Shown here in pieces: positions 19,686 to 27,531 of a stretch of 33,640 nt of DNA. Numbering within the stretch: position 1 is the first letter of the stretch; every line of letters starts with the position of its first letter. The position numbers and the translations under genes were made by a program. Where the stretch lies: NCBI GenBank assembly GCA_029246085.1, contig JAQWOB010000029.1:1-33640 (forward strand), read 5' to 3'. The notes under the pieces are model-generated. The model worked only from the letters and a program-made list of their open reading frames with translations. It had not been told where the DNA came from and searched no databases. The DNA comes from Gammaproteobacteria bacterium (GTDB lineage: Bacteria > Pseudomonadota > Gammaproteobacteria > GCA-002705445 > GCA-002716945).

Positions 19686-20988
19686 TTTTAGATTTTTCAT
19701 AATAATGTTAACAATTACATTATCGCCTATTACGCACTCAGCAGATATCCTTGATATATATAATAGAGCTCTAAAGTTTAATAATGATTTAAAGATTGTT
19801 ACTAATAATAATGAAATTTCAAAAGAAAAGTATAACCAAACATCAGCATCTTTATTTCCTGATATTGGAATCAGTGCAAGCACACAGGAAATTAATACTA
19901 ATAAATATGATGGTTCTGGGACAATTGGAGACTATGCGAGCGAAACTGCGACACTGCAAATAACTCAGCCACTTTTACGCATTTATTTTTTTGATGAACT
20001 TAACAAAGCTGAAGCGAATATAAACAGATCTCAAATCGAGATATCAAGTTATAAAAAAGATTTGATTATAAAATCTGCTGAGCTATATTTCTCATTAATT
20101 AATTCTAATAATAAATATCAGTCTGAGTTAATAAAAAATGAAGTTATGTTGTTAAAATATAATAATGCAAAAAAGTTATTCTCAAATGGATACATCACGG
20201 ACATTGAACTGAACAAGCATGAGAATAATTTTAATATTGCCAATATAGAACTAGATGTATCTTTGAATGAATTAGAGTTAGTTAAACAAGATATCTATAT
20301 CTTTACTGGTAGAAAAGCTCTAGATATACATAACCTAAATACTGTAGCTGATATACCATTTACAAATTATGAGGCGGAGTCACTGATATCTAAAGCAGTT
20401 ACATCATTTGATAGTATAAAACTAGCTCTCCTAGATGTTGATATTTCTAAACATGAGATGAAATCTAATAGATCGCAGCATTATCCAACTGTTGATTTAA
20501 TAGCAACGTATGATTATTCGGATACAAGCAGTGGATCAAGACTAGGCAGAACGACAAGAGAATCAAACACAATAGGATTAACGGTAAACTTTCCAATCTA
20601 TCAAGGTGGTTTTCAAAGTTCAAAAGTCGAAGAATCTCGGTATAAATATGAAAATGCTAAAGTAAGTTTAGATCAACTAAGAAGAACTATTAAAAGAGAT
20701 ATAATTGATAAAGTAAACAATCATAATTTACTAAAGAAACTTATAATTGCTAATAAAAATAGATATGAGTCTACTAATCTTGATTTTATAACTACTCGAA
20801 ATGGCTTGCAATCAGGACTATATACTAATGTTGAATTAAAGGATTCTGAATACAAACTTACTATTGCTAAACATGAACTAATATCAAATACCCTAAAATA
20901 TCTTTTAATGGATCTTAAATTAAAAAAATATTCATCAGAATTAAGTGTTGAAAGTATTAAAAATATTAACCAGATTCTGATTTGGTAA
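19678..20988 (+). CDS. tolC: TolC-family outer-membrane channel protein
   Basis: Outer-membrane exit duct for type I secretion and RND/MFS efflux. An N-terminal signal peptide (MFSFRFFIIMLTITLSPITHSA, cut near HSA) is followed by ADILDIYNRALKFNNDLK, the standard TolC opening. Two OEP repeats rich in coiled-coil helices follow, with the second-repeat hallmark TIGLTVNFPIYQGGFQSSKVEES. Length 436 aa fits mature TolC without its long C-terminal tail. The ATG overlaps the rhodanese stop; waaA follows 12 nt later. No membrane-fusion or pump gene is adjacent, so it probably serves several systems. Confidence 0.94.
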   Translation: MFSFRFFIIMLTITLSPITHSADILDIYNRALKFNNDLKIVTNNNEISKEKYNQTSASLFPDIGISASTQEINTNKYDGSGTIGDYASETATLQITQPLLRIYFFDELNKAEANINRSQIEISSYKKDLIIKSAELYFSLINSNNKYQSELIKNEVMLLKYNNAKKLFSNGYITDIELNKHENNFNIANIELDVSLNELELVKQDIYIFTGRKALDIHNLNTVADIPFTNYEAESLISKAVTSFDSIKLALLDVDISKHEMKSNRSQHYPTVDLIATYDYSDTSSGSRLGRTTRESNTIGLTVNFPIYQGGFQSSKVEESRYKYENAKVSLDQLRRTIKRDIIDKVNNHNLLKKLIIANKNRYESTNLDFITTRNGLQSGLYTNVELKDSEYKLTIAKHELISNTLKYLLMDLKLKKYSSELSVESIKNINQILIW

Positions 20989-21000
20989 GTCTATAACTGA

Positions 21001-22230
21001 ATGTATAAATATAATTTATTTTTATATCTACTAACTCCTTACTTAATATTAAAAGTTATATTTAATGCTATTAGAAGGAAAAGTGGTATTACCTTTATTC
21101 TGCAAAGGCTTGGTCTTATGAGGCCAAAATTAAATAGGGAGACAATATGGATTCATGCATCGTCTATCGGTGAAACTAAAATTGCATTATCATTACATGC
21201 AAAACTTATACTTACTTACCCTGAAGCATTATTTTTCATAACCACCACAACATCCTCTTCGAAATCTTTAATTATAGAATCTGAAAAATTAAAACATTAT
21301 TACTTACCACTAGATTGGCAGATAACTATTAAAAAGTTTATTACCTTAATTAAACCCAAGATCTGTATAATAGTTGAAACAGAAATATGGCCTAATTTAA
21401 TCAATATATGCAAAAATAATAAAATTCCAATTACGATTATTAATGGTCGTCTCTCAAATAAGACTCTGCAGACTAATAAGTTAATAAAAAATATATATCA
21501 GTTAGCGCTTCCAAAAATTAATCTAATAATGTGCAAATCAGAATTAGAAAAAGAAAATTTTATAAATCTTGGTGGATCTAATCTAAATATAGAAGTTACT
21601 GGTAATATAAAATTTTCGCAATATAGTGCTGTTGCTGCTAAAGATAATATAATAAATAAAAAATATGTTTTAGCTGTATCTACTCAGCCAGATGAAGAAA
21701 GACAAATTATCGTAGAATGGCTAAAAACTCATGAAAAAAAAGTACTCCTTGTTATAGCCCCTAGACATCCGGAAAGGCTGGGGGATATTTTATCTGACCT
21801 ACCACTAGATAGAGTAGAGATTGCCATTAGAAGTAAAAATGAAAGAATTAGAAATTCTACACAAATTTATATAGCTGATACAGTTGGCGAGATAGAAAAT
21901 TTAATGGAACATTGCGAATTTGTTTTTGTAGGAGGATCATTGGTTGAGCATGGAGGGCATAATTTTCTTGAAGCAGCTGCATATGGAAAAAGTATTATTG
22001 TCGGACCATATATGAATAATTTCAGAGCTGAAACAGAGGAATTTTGTAAGAAAAAGGCAATGCTTATGGTCAAGAATTCAGATAGCTTAAAATATGTATT
22101 TGAAAAGTTACTAAGGTCTAAAAAAACAAGAGAACTGCTTGGCGAAAATGCTAAAAAAATTATGAAATCAAAAAAAGATATAATTGATAATTATTGTAAA
22201 TCTATTCAGGCATTAATTGTTGAAAAATAA
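21001..22230 (+). CDS. waaA: 3-deoxy-D-manno-octulosonic acid (Kdo) transferase
   Basis: GT30 enzyme that adds Kdo from CMP-Kdo to lipid IVA at the inner membrane. An N-terminal membrane anchor (YNLFLYLLTPYLILKVIF) is followed by IWIHASSIGETKIA with the catalytic Glu at about 58. VETEIWPNLI, INGRLSNKT and the C-terminal domain (VFVGGSLVEHGGHNFLEAAAYGK) complete it. Length 409 aa is normal. Its last 25 nt overlap the facing kdkA gene. With kdkA beside it, a single-Kdo product is likely, as in Haemophilus. Confidence 0.96.
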   Translation: MYKYNLFLYLLTPYLILKVIFNAIRRKSGITFILQRLGLMRPKLNRETIWIHASSIGETKIALSLHAKLILTYPEALFFITTTTSSSKSLIIESEKLKHYYLPLDWQITIKKFITLIKPKICIIVETEIWPNLINICKNNKIPITIINGRLSNKTLQTNKLIKNIYQLALPKINLIMCKSELEKENFINLGGSNLNIEVTGNIKFSQYSAVAAKDNIINKKYVLAVSTQPDEERQIIVEWLKTHEKKVLLVIAPRHPERLGDILSDLPLDRVEIAIRSKNERIRNSTQIYIADTVGEIENLMEHCEFVFVGGSLVEHGGHNFLEAAAYGKSIIVGPYMNNFRAETEEFCKKKAMLMVKNSDSLKYVFEKLLRSKKTRELLGENAKKIMKSKKDIIDNYCKSIQALIVEK

Positions 22231-22925
22231 CTAGAAAGAAATGTTTCATAATCAAAAGGTAGATATCTTTTATTTTTAATTAATGACCTCTTAAATCTAT
22301 TTAAATTTGACTTCCTATCCTGCTCCACTAAATCTTTTCTAAATGATTTGTCAAAATCTAATATCCAGATTTTTAAATTGCCGTTATTAAGAGAATCTTT
22401 AGAAATCATAATATTATTTATATTCAAATCACCGTGATAAACGCCTAATATATGCATTTCCGCAACCTTTATTCCAATTTGTTTAAAAAGTTCTGGCCTT
22501 TCATATTTTAAAAATATTTCTTTATCATAATCCATTGGTTGTTGAATAAGTAACTCATCTAGAGTTATGCCAGGAATTGCTTCTGTAACTAAGTTAGCCT
22601 TATATGAAATGTCGCTATATGTAACCCACCCAATTAATGGCTTACAAGTATTAAAACTATACTTATGTAAGTAATTTAATATTTCAAACTCTCTATATGA
22701 CCGTGTACTCTTAACGTCATTATATAAGTACCAGTCATTCAAGAAAGCCATCATTCCTTTACGAAAATAGTGCTTCTTAACCCATTTTCCATCATTGATC
22801 CATTCCACATTCTGGCTTTCATCTGTTAGAAATGCATTATTAGAAAATAATTCTTCTATATTAATTCCTACATCTTTATCATAGAATATTATCTTATTAT
22901 TAATTTTTTTAGTTACTATACTCAA
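22206..22925 (-). CDS. kdkA: Kdo kinase
   Basis: Phosphorylates the 4-position of the lipid-A-linked Kdo residue. The 239-aa protein has a small eukaryote-like kinase fold: RSYREFEILNYLHKYSF, then catalytic loop YHGDLNINNIM (about 163-173) and metal-binding LDFDKS (about 189-194, DFG-like). KKHYFRKGMMAFLND resembles the RHYYRGG block of H. influenzae KdkA. The start is a TTG, since no ATG lies near the conserved N-terminus; AGG 6 nt upstream supports it. It is inverted relative to its neighbours: the 3' end overlaps waaA by 25 nt and the start is 3 nt from the divergent GT9 gene. A related WaaP-type heptose kinase is a less likely alternative. Confidence 0.85.
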   Translation of the reverse strand: MSIVTKKINNKIIFYDKDVGINIEELFSNNAFLTDESQNVEWINDGKWVKKHYFRKGMMAFLNDWYLYNDVKSTRSYREFEILNYLHKYSFNTCKPLIGWVTYSDISYKANLVTEAIPGITLDELLIQQPMDYDKEIFLKYERPELFKQIGIKVAEMHILGVYHGDLNINNIMISKDSLNNGNLKIWILDFDKSFRKDLVEQDRKSNLNRFKRSLIKNKRYLPFDYETFLSSYFSTINA

Positions 22926-22928
22926 ATT

Positions 22929-23966
22929 ATGCCTAAACCCATTAATTCATTAAAATCAATCTGTATCATAAGGTTATCATCTATTGGCGACATTACGCAT
23001 ATGATTCCAATAATAAAAACTCTACAAATACACTCCCCTATGACAAATATTACATGGGTTATAGGAAAAACAGAATATCATTTGGTTAAAAATATTGAGA
23101 ATATAGAGTTTATTGTAATTGATAAAAGAAAATTTATTGAGACTATAATGGCACTTTTAAGACTAAGAAAAAAGAAATGTTTTGATGTTTTACTGCATAT
23201 GCAGGTATCTTTAAGGTCAAATTTAATGACTTTATTTGTAAAAGCTAAACGTAGGATTGGCTTTGACAAGAGTAAATCAAAAAATTTTCATAGTCTGTTT
23301 ATCAATGAAAGCATAGACTCTTCTGGTAATGTGCATGTGCTTGAAACATTTTTTTATTTTTTATCAAAGATAGGAATAAAATCAAAAGAATATAGTAAAG
23401 ATATAAATATTAAAGATTCTAAAATCTCTATTTTGCCCTCAAAAGAAAAATATATTATTTTTAATCCATTCACAAGTTCTCGTAAATTTAATTATAGGGA
23501 GTGGAATATTAATAATTATAAAGTAATTATAGACTATCTAGCTAATAACTATGGAATTAATTCTGTGATTATTGGCGGATATAGTAAATATGAATTAGAA
23601 AAATCAGTTTTATTCAATAAGAGAAATAATGTAAAAAATATGGTAGGGAAAACAAACTTGCAAGATGTTTATAGTTTAATAAAATCATCTGAGTTATATA
23701 TTGGCCCTGATTCTGGTACTCTCCATATAGCGTCTATGCTTTTAAAACCAGTGATAGGCCTATATGCAACATCCAATCCCCTAAGAACTGGGCCTTATTA
23801 TGAGATGAAATATACTATCAATAAATATCCTGAAGCCTTAATGATGTTTAATAAAAAAACTGAAAATACTGCTAAATGGGGAGAACGTATACGTAATAAA
23901 AATGCAATGTCATTAATTAAAACTCAGGATGTGATTAATAGTATAGATAAGATATTAAAGTTTTGA
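22929..23966 (+). CDS. Heptosyltransferase-like glycosyltransferase (GT9)
   Basis: GT-B enzyme of family 9, which adds heptose to the LPS inner core from ADP-heptose. It carries the N-terminal IIRLSSIGDITHMIPIIKTL (about 13-32) and the donor-site IGPDSGTLHIASMLLKPVIGLYATSNPLRTGPY. Length 345 aa. The SSIGD.TH.IP start and DSG.LHIA motif are shared by WaaC, WaaF and WaaQ; acceptor specificity cannot be told by eye, though WaaC-like (heptosyltransferase I) is favoured by nearness to waaA and kdkA. The ATG is 3 nt from the kdkA start; the 3' end overlaps hldC by 12 nt. Confidence 0.88.
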   Translation: MPKPINSLKSICIIRLSSIGDITHMIPIIKTLQIHSPMTNITWVIGKTEYHLVKNIENIEFIVIDKRKFIETIMALLRLRKKKCFDVLLHMQVSLRSNLMTLFVKAKRRIGFDKSKSKNFHSLFINESIDSSGNVHVLETFFYFLSKIGIKSKEYSKDINIKDSKISILPSKEKYIIFNPFTSSRKFNYREWNINNYKVIIDYLANNYGINSVIIGGYSKYELEKSVLFNKRNNVKNMVGKTNLQDVYSLIKSSELYIGPDSGTLHIASMLLKPVIGLYATSNPLRTGPYYEMKYTINKYPEALMMFNKKTENTAKWGERIRNKNAMSLIKTQDVINSIDKILKF

Positions 23967-24440
23967 GACTTTATCTATTATTGATGTTGAGGATTTACCT
24001 TCAATCAAATCAATTAAGACTACTTTTTTTCCATTCTTAATTAAGCAGTCTTCACCAGCAACTTTTTTTCCTTTGTAATCACTTCCTTTGATTAAAATTT
24101 CTGGCAAAATTTTACATATTATTTCTTCAGGACTTTCATTATCAAACAAGATAATATGGTCTACAGAGCTTAAACATGATAAGACATATGCTCTGTCAAG
24201 TTCTGAAACAATTGGTCGGTCTTTGGATTTAATTTTTTTAATAGATAAATCACTATTAAGCGCAACTATCAAGATATCACCAAGCTTCTTAGATTTCTCT
24301 AAAATATAAGTGTGCCCTGCATGAAGAATATCAAAACACCCATTAGTCATTACAATTTTTTTATCGCTAGCCTCATAAGACAAGCATAAAGCCTTAAGGT
24401 CTTTTAAATCTCTTATTAGTTTATTATTTTTTAGATTCAT
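23955..24440 (-). CDS. hldC: D-beta-D-heptose 1-phosphate adenylyltransferase (HldE domain II)
   Basis: Transfers AMP to heptose 1-phosphate to give ADP-D-glycero-manno-heptose. The nucleotidyltransferase signature TNGCFDILHAGHTYILEKSKKLGD (about 32-55, HAGH 40-43) is clear, followed by LIVALNSDLSIKKIKSKDRP and ILIKGSDYKG. At 161 aa it equals the C-terminal domain of the fused HldE of E. coli; here it is a separate gene starting 17 nt inside the end of hldA. It overlaps the facing GT9 gene by 12 nt. The symbol follows Burkholderia-type naming; rfaE2 is also used. Confidence 0.93.
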   Translation of the reverse strand: MNLKNNKLIRDLKDLKALCLSYEASDKKIVMTNGCFDILHAGHTYILEKSKKLGDILIVALNSDLSIKKIKSKDRPIVSELDRAYVLSCLSSVDHIILFDNESPEEIICKILPEILIKGSDYKGKKVAGEDCLIKNGKKVVLIDLIEGKSSTSIIDKVSKL

Positions 24441-25350
24441 TAGCTAATTCAGTTTGACTTACACTTGTTGACCCAAGTTTTTGTACAGATAGACCAGCAG
24501 CTATATTAGACATTTTTACTGCTGAAGCAATATTACGCCCTGCAATAATATAAGTAGATAGTATTGATATAACCGTGTCTCCAGCTCCCGTAACATCAAA
24601 CACATCTTGTTGAGATGCAGAATATGATGTAGATTTTTTTGATTCAAACAATGTCATACCTTTTTTACCTTCTGTTACAAGCAAATATTGCAAAGAAAGC
24701 TTTTTTCTAAGTTTTTCACCTTTCTCTTTAAATTCTTCTATATTTTTAGATATTCCAGCTACTGCCTCAAACTCACTTAGATTCGGTTTTAGTAAAAATG
24801 CCTTTTTATAAAAACTAAAGTCTAACCCTTTAGGGTCTACAAAAGTTTTGATACCAAGCTTAAAAGCCTTGGATAAAATCTTCTTAACAATTGGCTTAAC
24901 CATTCCTTTATCATAATCAGAAATAACAATACCGTCATAACTGCCCAAATCTGTTTCTATAAGTTTAAGGTTATCTATAACTTTCTTTGATAAATTTTTA
25001 TCTTCATGATCAATTCTCATAATCTGCTGATTTTTATCAATAACTCGTAATTTAATTGTAGTTCTTATCTTTGGGTCTTCTATGGGCTTATAATTAATTG
25101 CTGATGATGAAATAATTTCATATAATTTTATAGAGGCTTCATCTTGACCTGTCAAACCTATCAATTTAACATCCATGCCAAAGTCAGATAAGTTTTTTGC
25201 AACATTAGCGGCTCCGCCAGGCTTATCTATTGATGATGAAACATCTAAGATAGGAACAGGAGCTTCAGGCGATATTCTATTAACCTGACCCATCCAATAT
25301 CTATCTAGCATAATGTCTCCAATAACTAGTATTTTCTTTTTTGGAATCAT
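24424..25350 (-). CDS. hldA: D-beta-D-heptose 7-phosphate kinase (HldE domain I)
   Basis: PfkB/ribokinase-family enzyme making heptose 1,7-bisphosphate for ADP-heptose. Visible blocks are KKILVIGDIMLDRYWMGQVNRISPEAPVPI at the N-terminus, GGAANVAKNLSDFG (about 45-58), and the PfkB catalytic DVTGAGDTV (about 252-260). The gene is a clean 308 aa ending in its own stop and is followed by the overlapping hldC. This is a split version of the single hldE gene of E. coli, not a frameshift: both parts have a normal start and stop. The ATG is directly after the ilvE stop. Confidence 0.94.
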   Translation of the reverse strand: MIPKKKILVIGDIMLDRYWMGQVNRISPEAPVPILDVSSSIDKPGGAANVAKNLSDFGMDVKLIGLTGQDEASIKLYEIISSSAINYKPIEDPKIRTTIKLRVIDKNQQIMRIDHEDKNLSKKVIDNLKLIETDLGSYDGIVISDYDKGMVKPIVKKILSKAFKLGIKTFVDPKGLDFSFYKKAFLLKPNLSEFEAVAGISKNIEEFKEKGEKLRKKLSLQYLLVTEGKKGMTLFESKKSTSYSASQQDVFDVTGAGDTVISILSTYIIAGRNIASAVKMSNIAAGLSVQKLGSTSVSQTELANESKK

Positions 25351-26280
25351 TTATTTATCTGAGATAACGGTTAACCATTCATTATGTTTGTCATAAGTCC
25401 CTTTAATAAGGCTGAAATAATTTTCTTGTAGCATCTTAGTTATAGGGCCAGGTATTCCGTTGTTAATTTTTGTTTTATCTATCTCTATTATAGGCGTTAC
25501 TTCCGCAGCAGTGCCAGTAAAAAAAGCTTCGTCACAGTCAAAAACTTCTTCTAACTTAATTTTTCTCTCTATAGTTTCTATTCCTAAATCATTAGCCAGC
25601 GTAATAATGGTTTTTCTAGTTATTCCATCCAGAACAGTGAGTAATTCTGGTGTGATCAATTGATTATCCTTGACTAAGAAAATATTTTCACCCGAACCTT
25701 CATTTACAGAATCATCTGTTCCTAGGATGAGAGCTTCATCATACCCTGATGCCAAAGCATCTCTTAATGCTAAGCTTGAATTTATATAATTCCCGGTTGC
25801 CTTTGCCTTATATAGCATTGCTTCTGGGTGTCTTTTAGGGAATGGAGAAACCTTAACCCTAATACCATTAATAATTTTTTCAGCACCAAGATAAGGCCCC
25901 CAGTCCCATGCTGCTATAGCACAGTGTACTTTTAAGTTATCCGCTCTGAGCCCCATTCCTTCGCTACCATAAAAACATAGCGGCCTAATATAAGCATTAT
26001 TCAAATTATTTTTACTAACAGCATCGCATTGCGCGTGCATAAGCGTTTCTTTATCAAAAGGAATTTTCATTCCAACTAAATTAGCTGAATTAAATAGTCT
26101 GTCGGTATGATCTTCCAGTCTGAATATTGCTGGTCCTGATTTAGTCTCATAGGCTCTAACGCCTTCAAATACACCGGTTCCATAATGTAAAGTATTAGTG
26201 AGAACATGAATTTTTGCATCTTTCCAATCACGGAAAGATCCGTCCATCCATATTTGGCCTTCTAGGTCAGACATTATCAT
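25351..26280 (-). CDS. ilvE: Branched-chain amino acid aminotransferase
   Basis: PLP fold-type IV transaminase for the last step of Leu, Ile and Val synthesis. It shows GQIWMDGSFRDWKDAKIHVLTNTLHYGTGVFEGVRAY, the PLP-lysine segment YKAKATGNYINSS (Lys160) and GSGENIFLV. FTGTAAEVTPI marks the C-terminal region. Length 309 aa. Two ATGs six bases apart (MIMSDLEG) could each be the start; the upstream one is kept. It runs into hldA without a gap, giving an ilvE-hldA-hldC unit. Divergent from the iron transporter across 185 nt. Confidence 0.96.
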   Translation of the reverse strand: MIMSDLEGQIWMDGSFRDWKDAKIHVLTNTLHYGTGVFEGVRAYETKSGPAIFRLEDHTDRLFNSANLVGMKIPFDKETLMHAQCDAVSKNNLNNAYIRPLCFYGSEGMGLRADNLKVHCAIAAWDWGPYLGAEKIINGIRVKVSPFPKRHPEAMLYKAKATGNYINSSLALRDALASGYDEALILGTDDSVNEGSGENIFLVKDNQLITPELLTVLDGITRKTIITLANDLGIETIERKIKLEEVFDCDEAFFTGTAAEVTPIIEIDKTKINNGIPGPITKMLQENYFSLIKGTYDKHNEWLTVISDK

Positions 26281-26295
26281 GAGTTATCACTTTTC

Positions 26296-26301
26296 ATTAT
26301 A
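26296..26301 (-). promoter_or_regulatory. Possible -10 element of ilvE
   Basis: TATAAT on the minus strand, 15 nt before the ilvE ATG, implying a very short leader. No clear -35 box is present upstream, so confidence is low. Confidence 0.3.
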
Positions 26302-26336
26302 AATTAACTGAAAATCATAGCATGACTTAAGTAACT

Positions 26337-26352
26337 AAAATACATGTATTTT
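26337..26352. repeat. Perfect 16-bp palindrome in the ilvE-fbpA divergent region
   Basis: AAAATACATGTATTTT reads identically on both strands. It lies 57 nt upstream of ilvE and 25 nt upstream of the -35 box of the iron-transporter promoter, a suitable position for a dimeric regulator of either gene. It does not fit the Fur consensus. The identity of any binding protein is unknown. Confidence 0.55.
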
Positions 26353-26377
26353 TTGTTTGATTCTTAACTCTAATGCC

Positions 26378-26406
26378 TTTAAATGTTAATTTAGTAGGTA
26401 TATAAT
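26378..26406 (+). promoter_or_regulatory. Sigma70-type promoter of the iron transporter operon
   Basis: TTTAAA (4 of 6 to the -35 consensus), a 17-nt spacer, then a perfect TATAAT. Transcription would begin about 50 nt before the fbpA ATG. The -10 hexamer lies inside the Fur site described separately. Confidence 0.65.
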
Positions 26407-26419
26407 GAGAATCATTCGC
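26401..26419. promoter_or_regulatory. Fur box
   Basis: TATAATGAGAATCATTCGC matches the 19-bp Fur consensus GATAATGATAATCATTATC at 15 positions. It covers the -10 element of the fbpABC promoter, so iron-loaded Fur should block RNA polymerase directly. The gene content downstream (Fe(III) uptake) agrees with this. Confidence 0.8.
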
Positions 26420-26465
26420 GTTTATAAAAAGTGAATACATATCGATAACTCTGAGAACTATAAAT

Positions 26466-27527
26466 ATGAACAAAATAATACGGAATATTTTTTTACTATC
26501 CCTGGTAATATTTATTGGTCACTACAATGATGTATCAGCAGAATCACATGGGTCTTATAAAACCAATGAATCTAAGGAAGTAAATGTTTATAGCGCTAGG
26601 AAGACATATCTAATGAAACCATTATTCCAGGCTTTCAAAAAAGATACCGGTATAACTGTAAATATAATATCTGGTAAATCAAAAGAATTGCAAAATAGAA
26701 TAGAAAGGGAAGGCTTGAATACAAGGGCAGATGTATTTCTTACTGTTGATGCTGGTAATTTGCATATAGCTAAATCCAAGGATTTATTAAAAAAAATATA
26801 TTCAGAAAAGATAAATAAGCTAGTTCCCTCTTATCTGAGAGATGAGGATGGTTACTGGTATGGCTTATCAGTTCGGTCCAGAGTTATTATGTATAATCCA
26901 AATACAGTGAAACTTAGTGATCTTTCAACTTATGAAGATATGGCAAATAAAAAATGGAAAGGACGCATATGTGTTAGGTCATCTGGAAATATCTATAACC
27001 AATCTTTGCTTGCATCTCTAATTTATCATTTGGGTGAAAAAAAATCTGAAGAATGGGCTAAAAATATTGTGAAGAATTTTTCAAGGAAACCTAAAGGTAA
27101 TGATAGGACACAAATGACATCTGTTGTCCTTGGACAATGTGATATAACATTAGCTAACACTTACTATCTTGGTAAATGGATGTCTTCAGAAAAAGAGGAA
27201 GAAAAAAAATATGCCAAACAAATTGCCGTCTATTTTCCTAATCAAAATGATAGAGGAGCGCATATAAATATAAGTGGTGCTGCAGTTGTCAAACATTCAA
27301 AGAATACTGGTAATGCTATTAAATTAATTGAATATCTTGCTAGTGACAAAGCTCAAGAGTTATATGCTAAAACTAATCATGAGTATCCAATTAGGGAAAA
27401 TATTGATGTTAGTGATATTGTAAAGTCTTGGGGATATCCTTTTAAGCAAGATCGTTTGTCTGCAAACCAACTAGGCAAGAATAATAATAAAGCTGTCAAG
27501 ATATTTGACAAGGTAAATTGGCAGTAA
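26466..27527 (+). CDS. fbpA: Fe(III) ABC transporter periplasmic-binding protein
   Basis: Periplasmic ferric-ion-binding protein of the FbpA/FutA/AfuA type. The signal peptide MNKIIRNIFLLSLVIFIGHYNDVSA has cleavage likely after VSA (residue 25). The mature part begins with NVYSARKTYLMKPLFQAFKKDTGI, typical of the family, and includes RADVFLTVDAGNLHIAKSKDLL. ANTYYLGKW at 230-238 carries the adjacent tyrosines that bind Fe(III) in FbpA. Length 353 aa. It is preceded by a Fur box and followed after 4 nt by the permease. Confidence 0.93.
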   Translation: MNKIIRNIFLLSLVIFIGHYNDVSAESHGSYKTNESKEVNVYSARKTYLMKPLFQAFKKDTGITVNIISGKSKELQNRIEREGLNTRADVFLTVDAGNLHIAKSKDLLKKIYSEKINKLVPSYLRDEDGYWYGLSVRSRVIMYNPNTVKLSDLSTYEDMANKKWKGRICVRSSGNIYNQSLLASLIYHLGEKKSEEWAKNIVKNFSRKPKGNDRTQMTSVVLGQCDITLANTYYLGKWMSSEKEEEKKYAKQIAVYFPNQNDRGAHINISGAAVVKHSKNTGNAIKLIEYLASDKAQELYAKTNHEYPIRENIDVSDIVKSWGYPFKQDRLSANQLGKNNNKAVKIFDKVNWQ

Positions 27528-27531
27528 CTTT

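Noticed and set aside
24424-24440. hldA/hldC junction as a frameshifted, broken hldE
   Set aside because: Both parts have complete domains, a proper start and stop; separate genes are a known natural arrangement.
26281-26465. Small RNA or riboswitch in the longest spacer
   Set aside because: The space is explained by two divergent promoters, a Fur site and a palindrome; no stable long fold or known riboswitch motif is seen.
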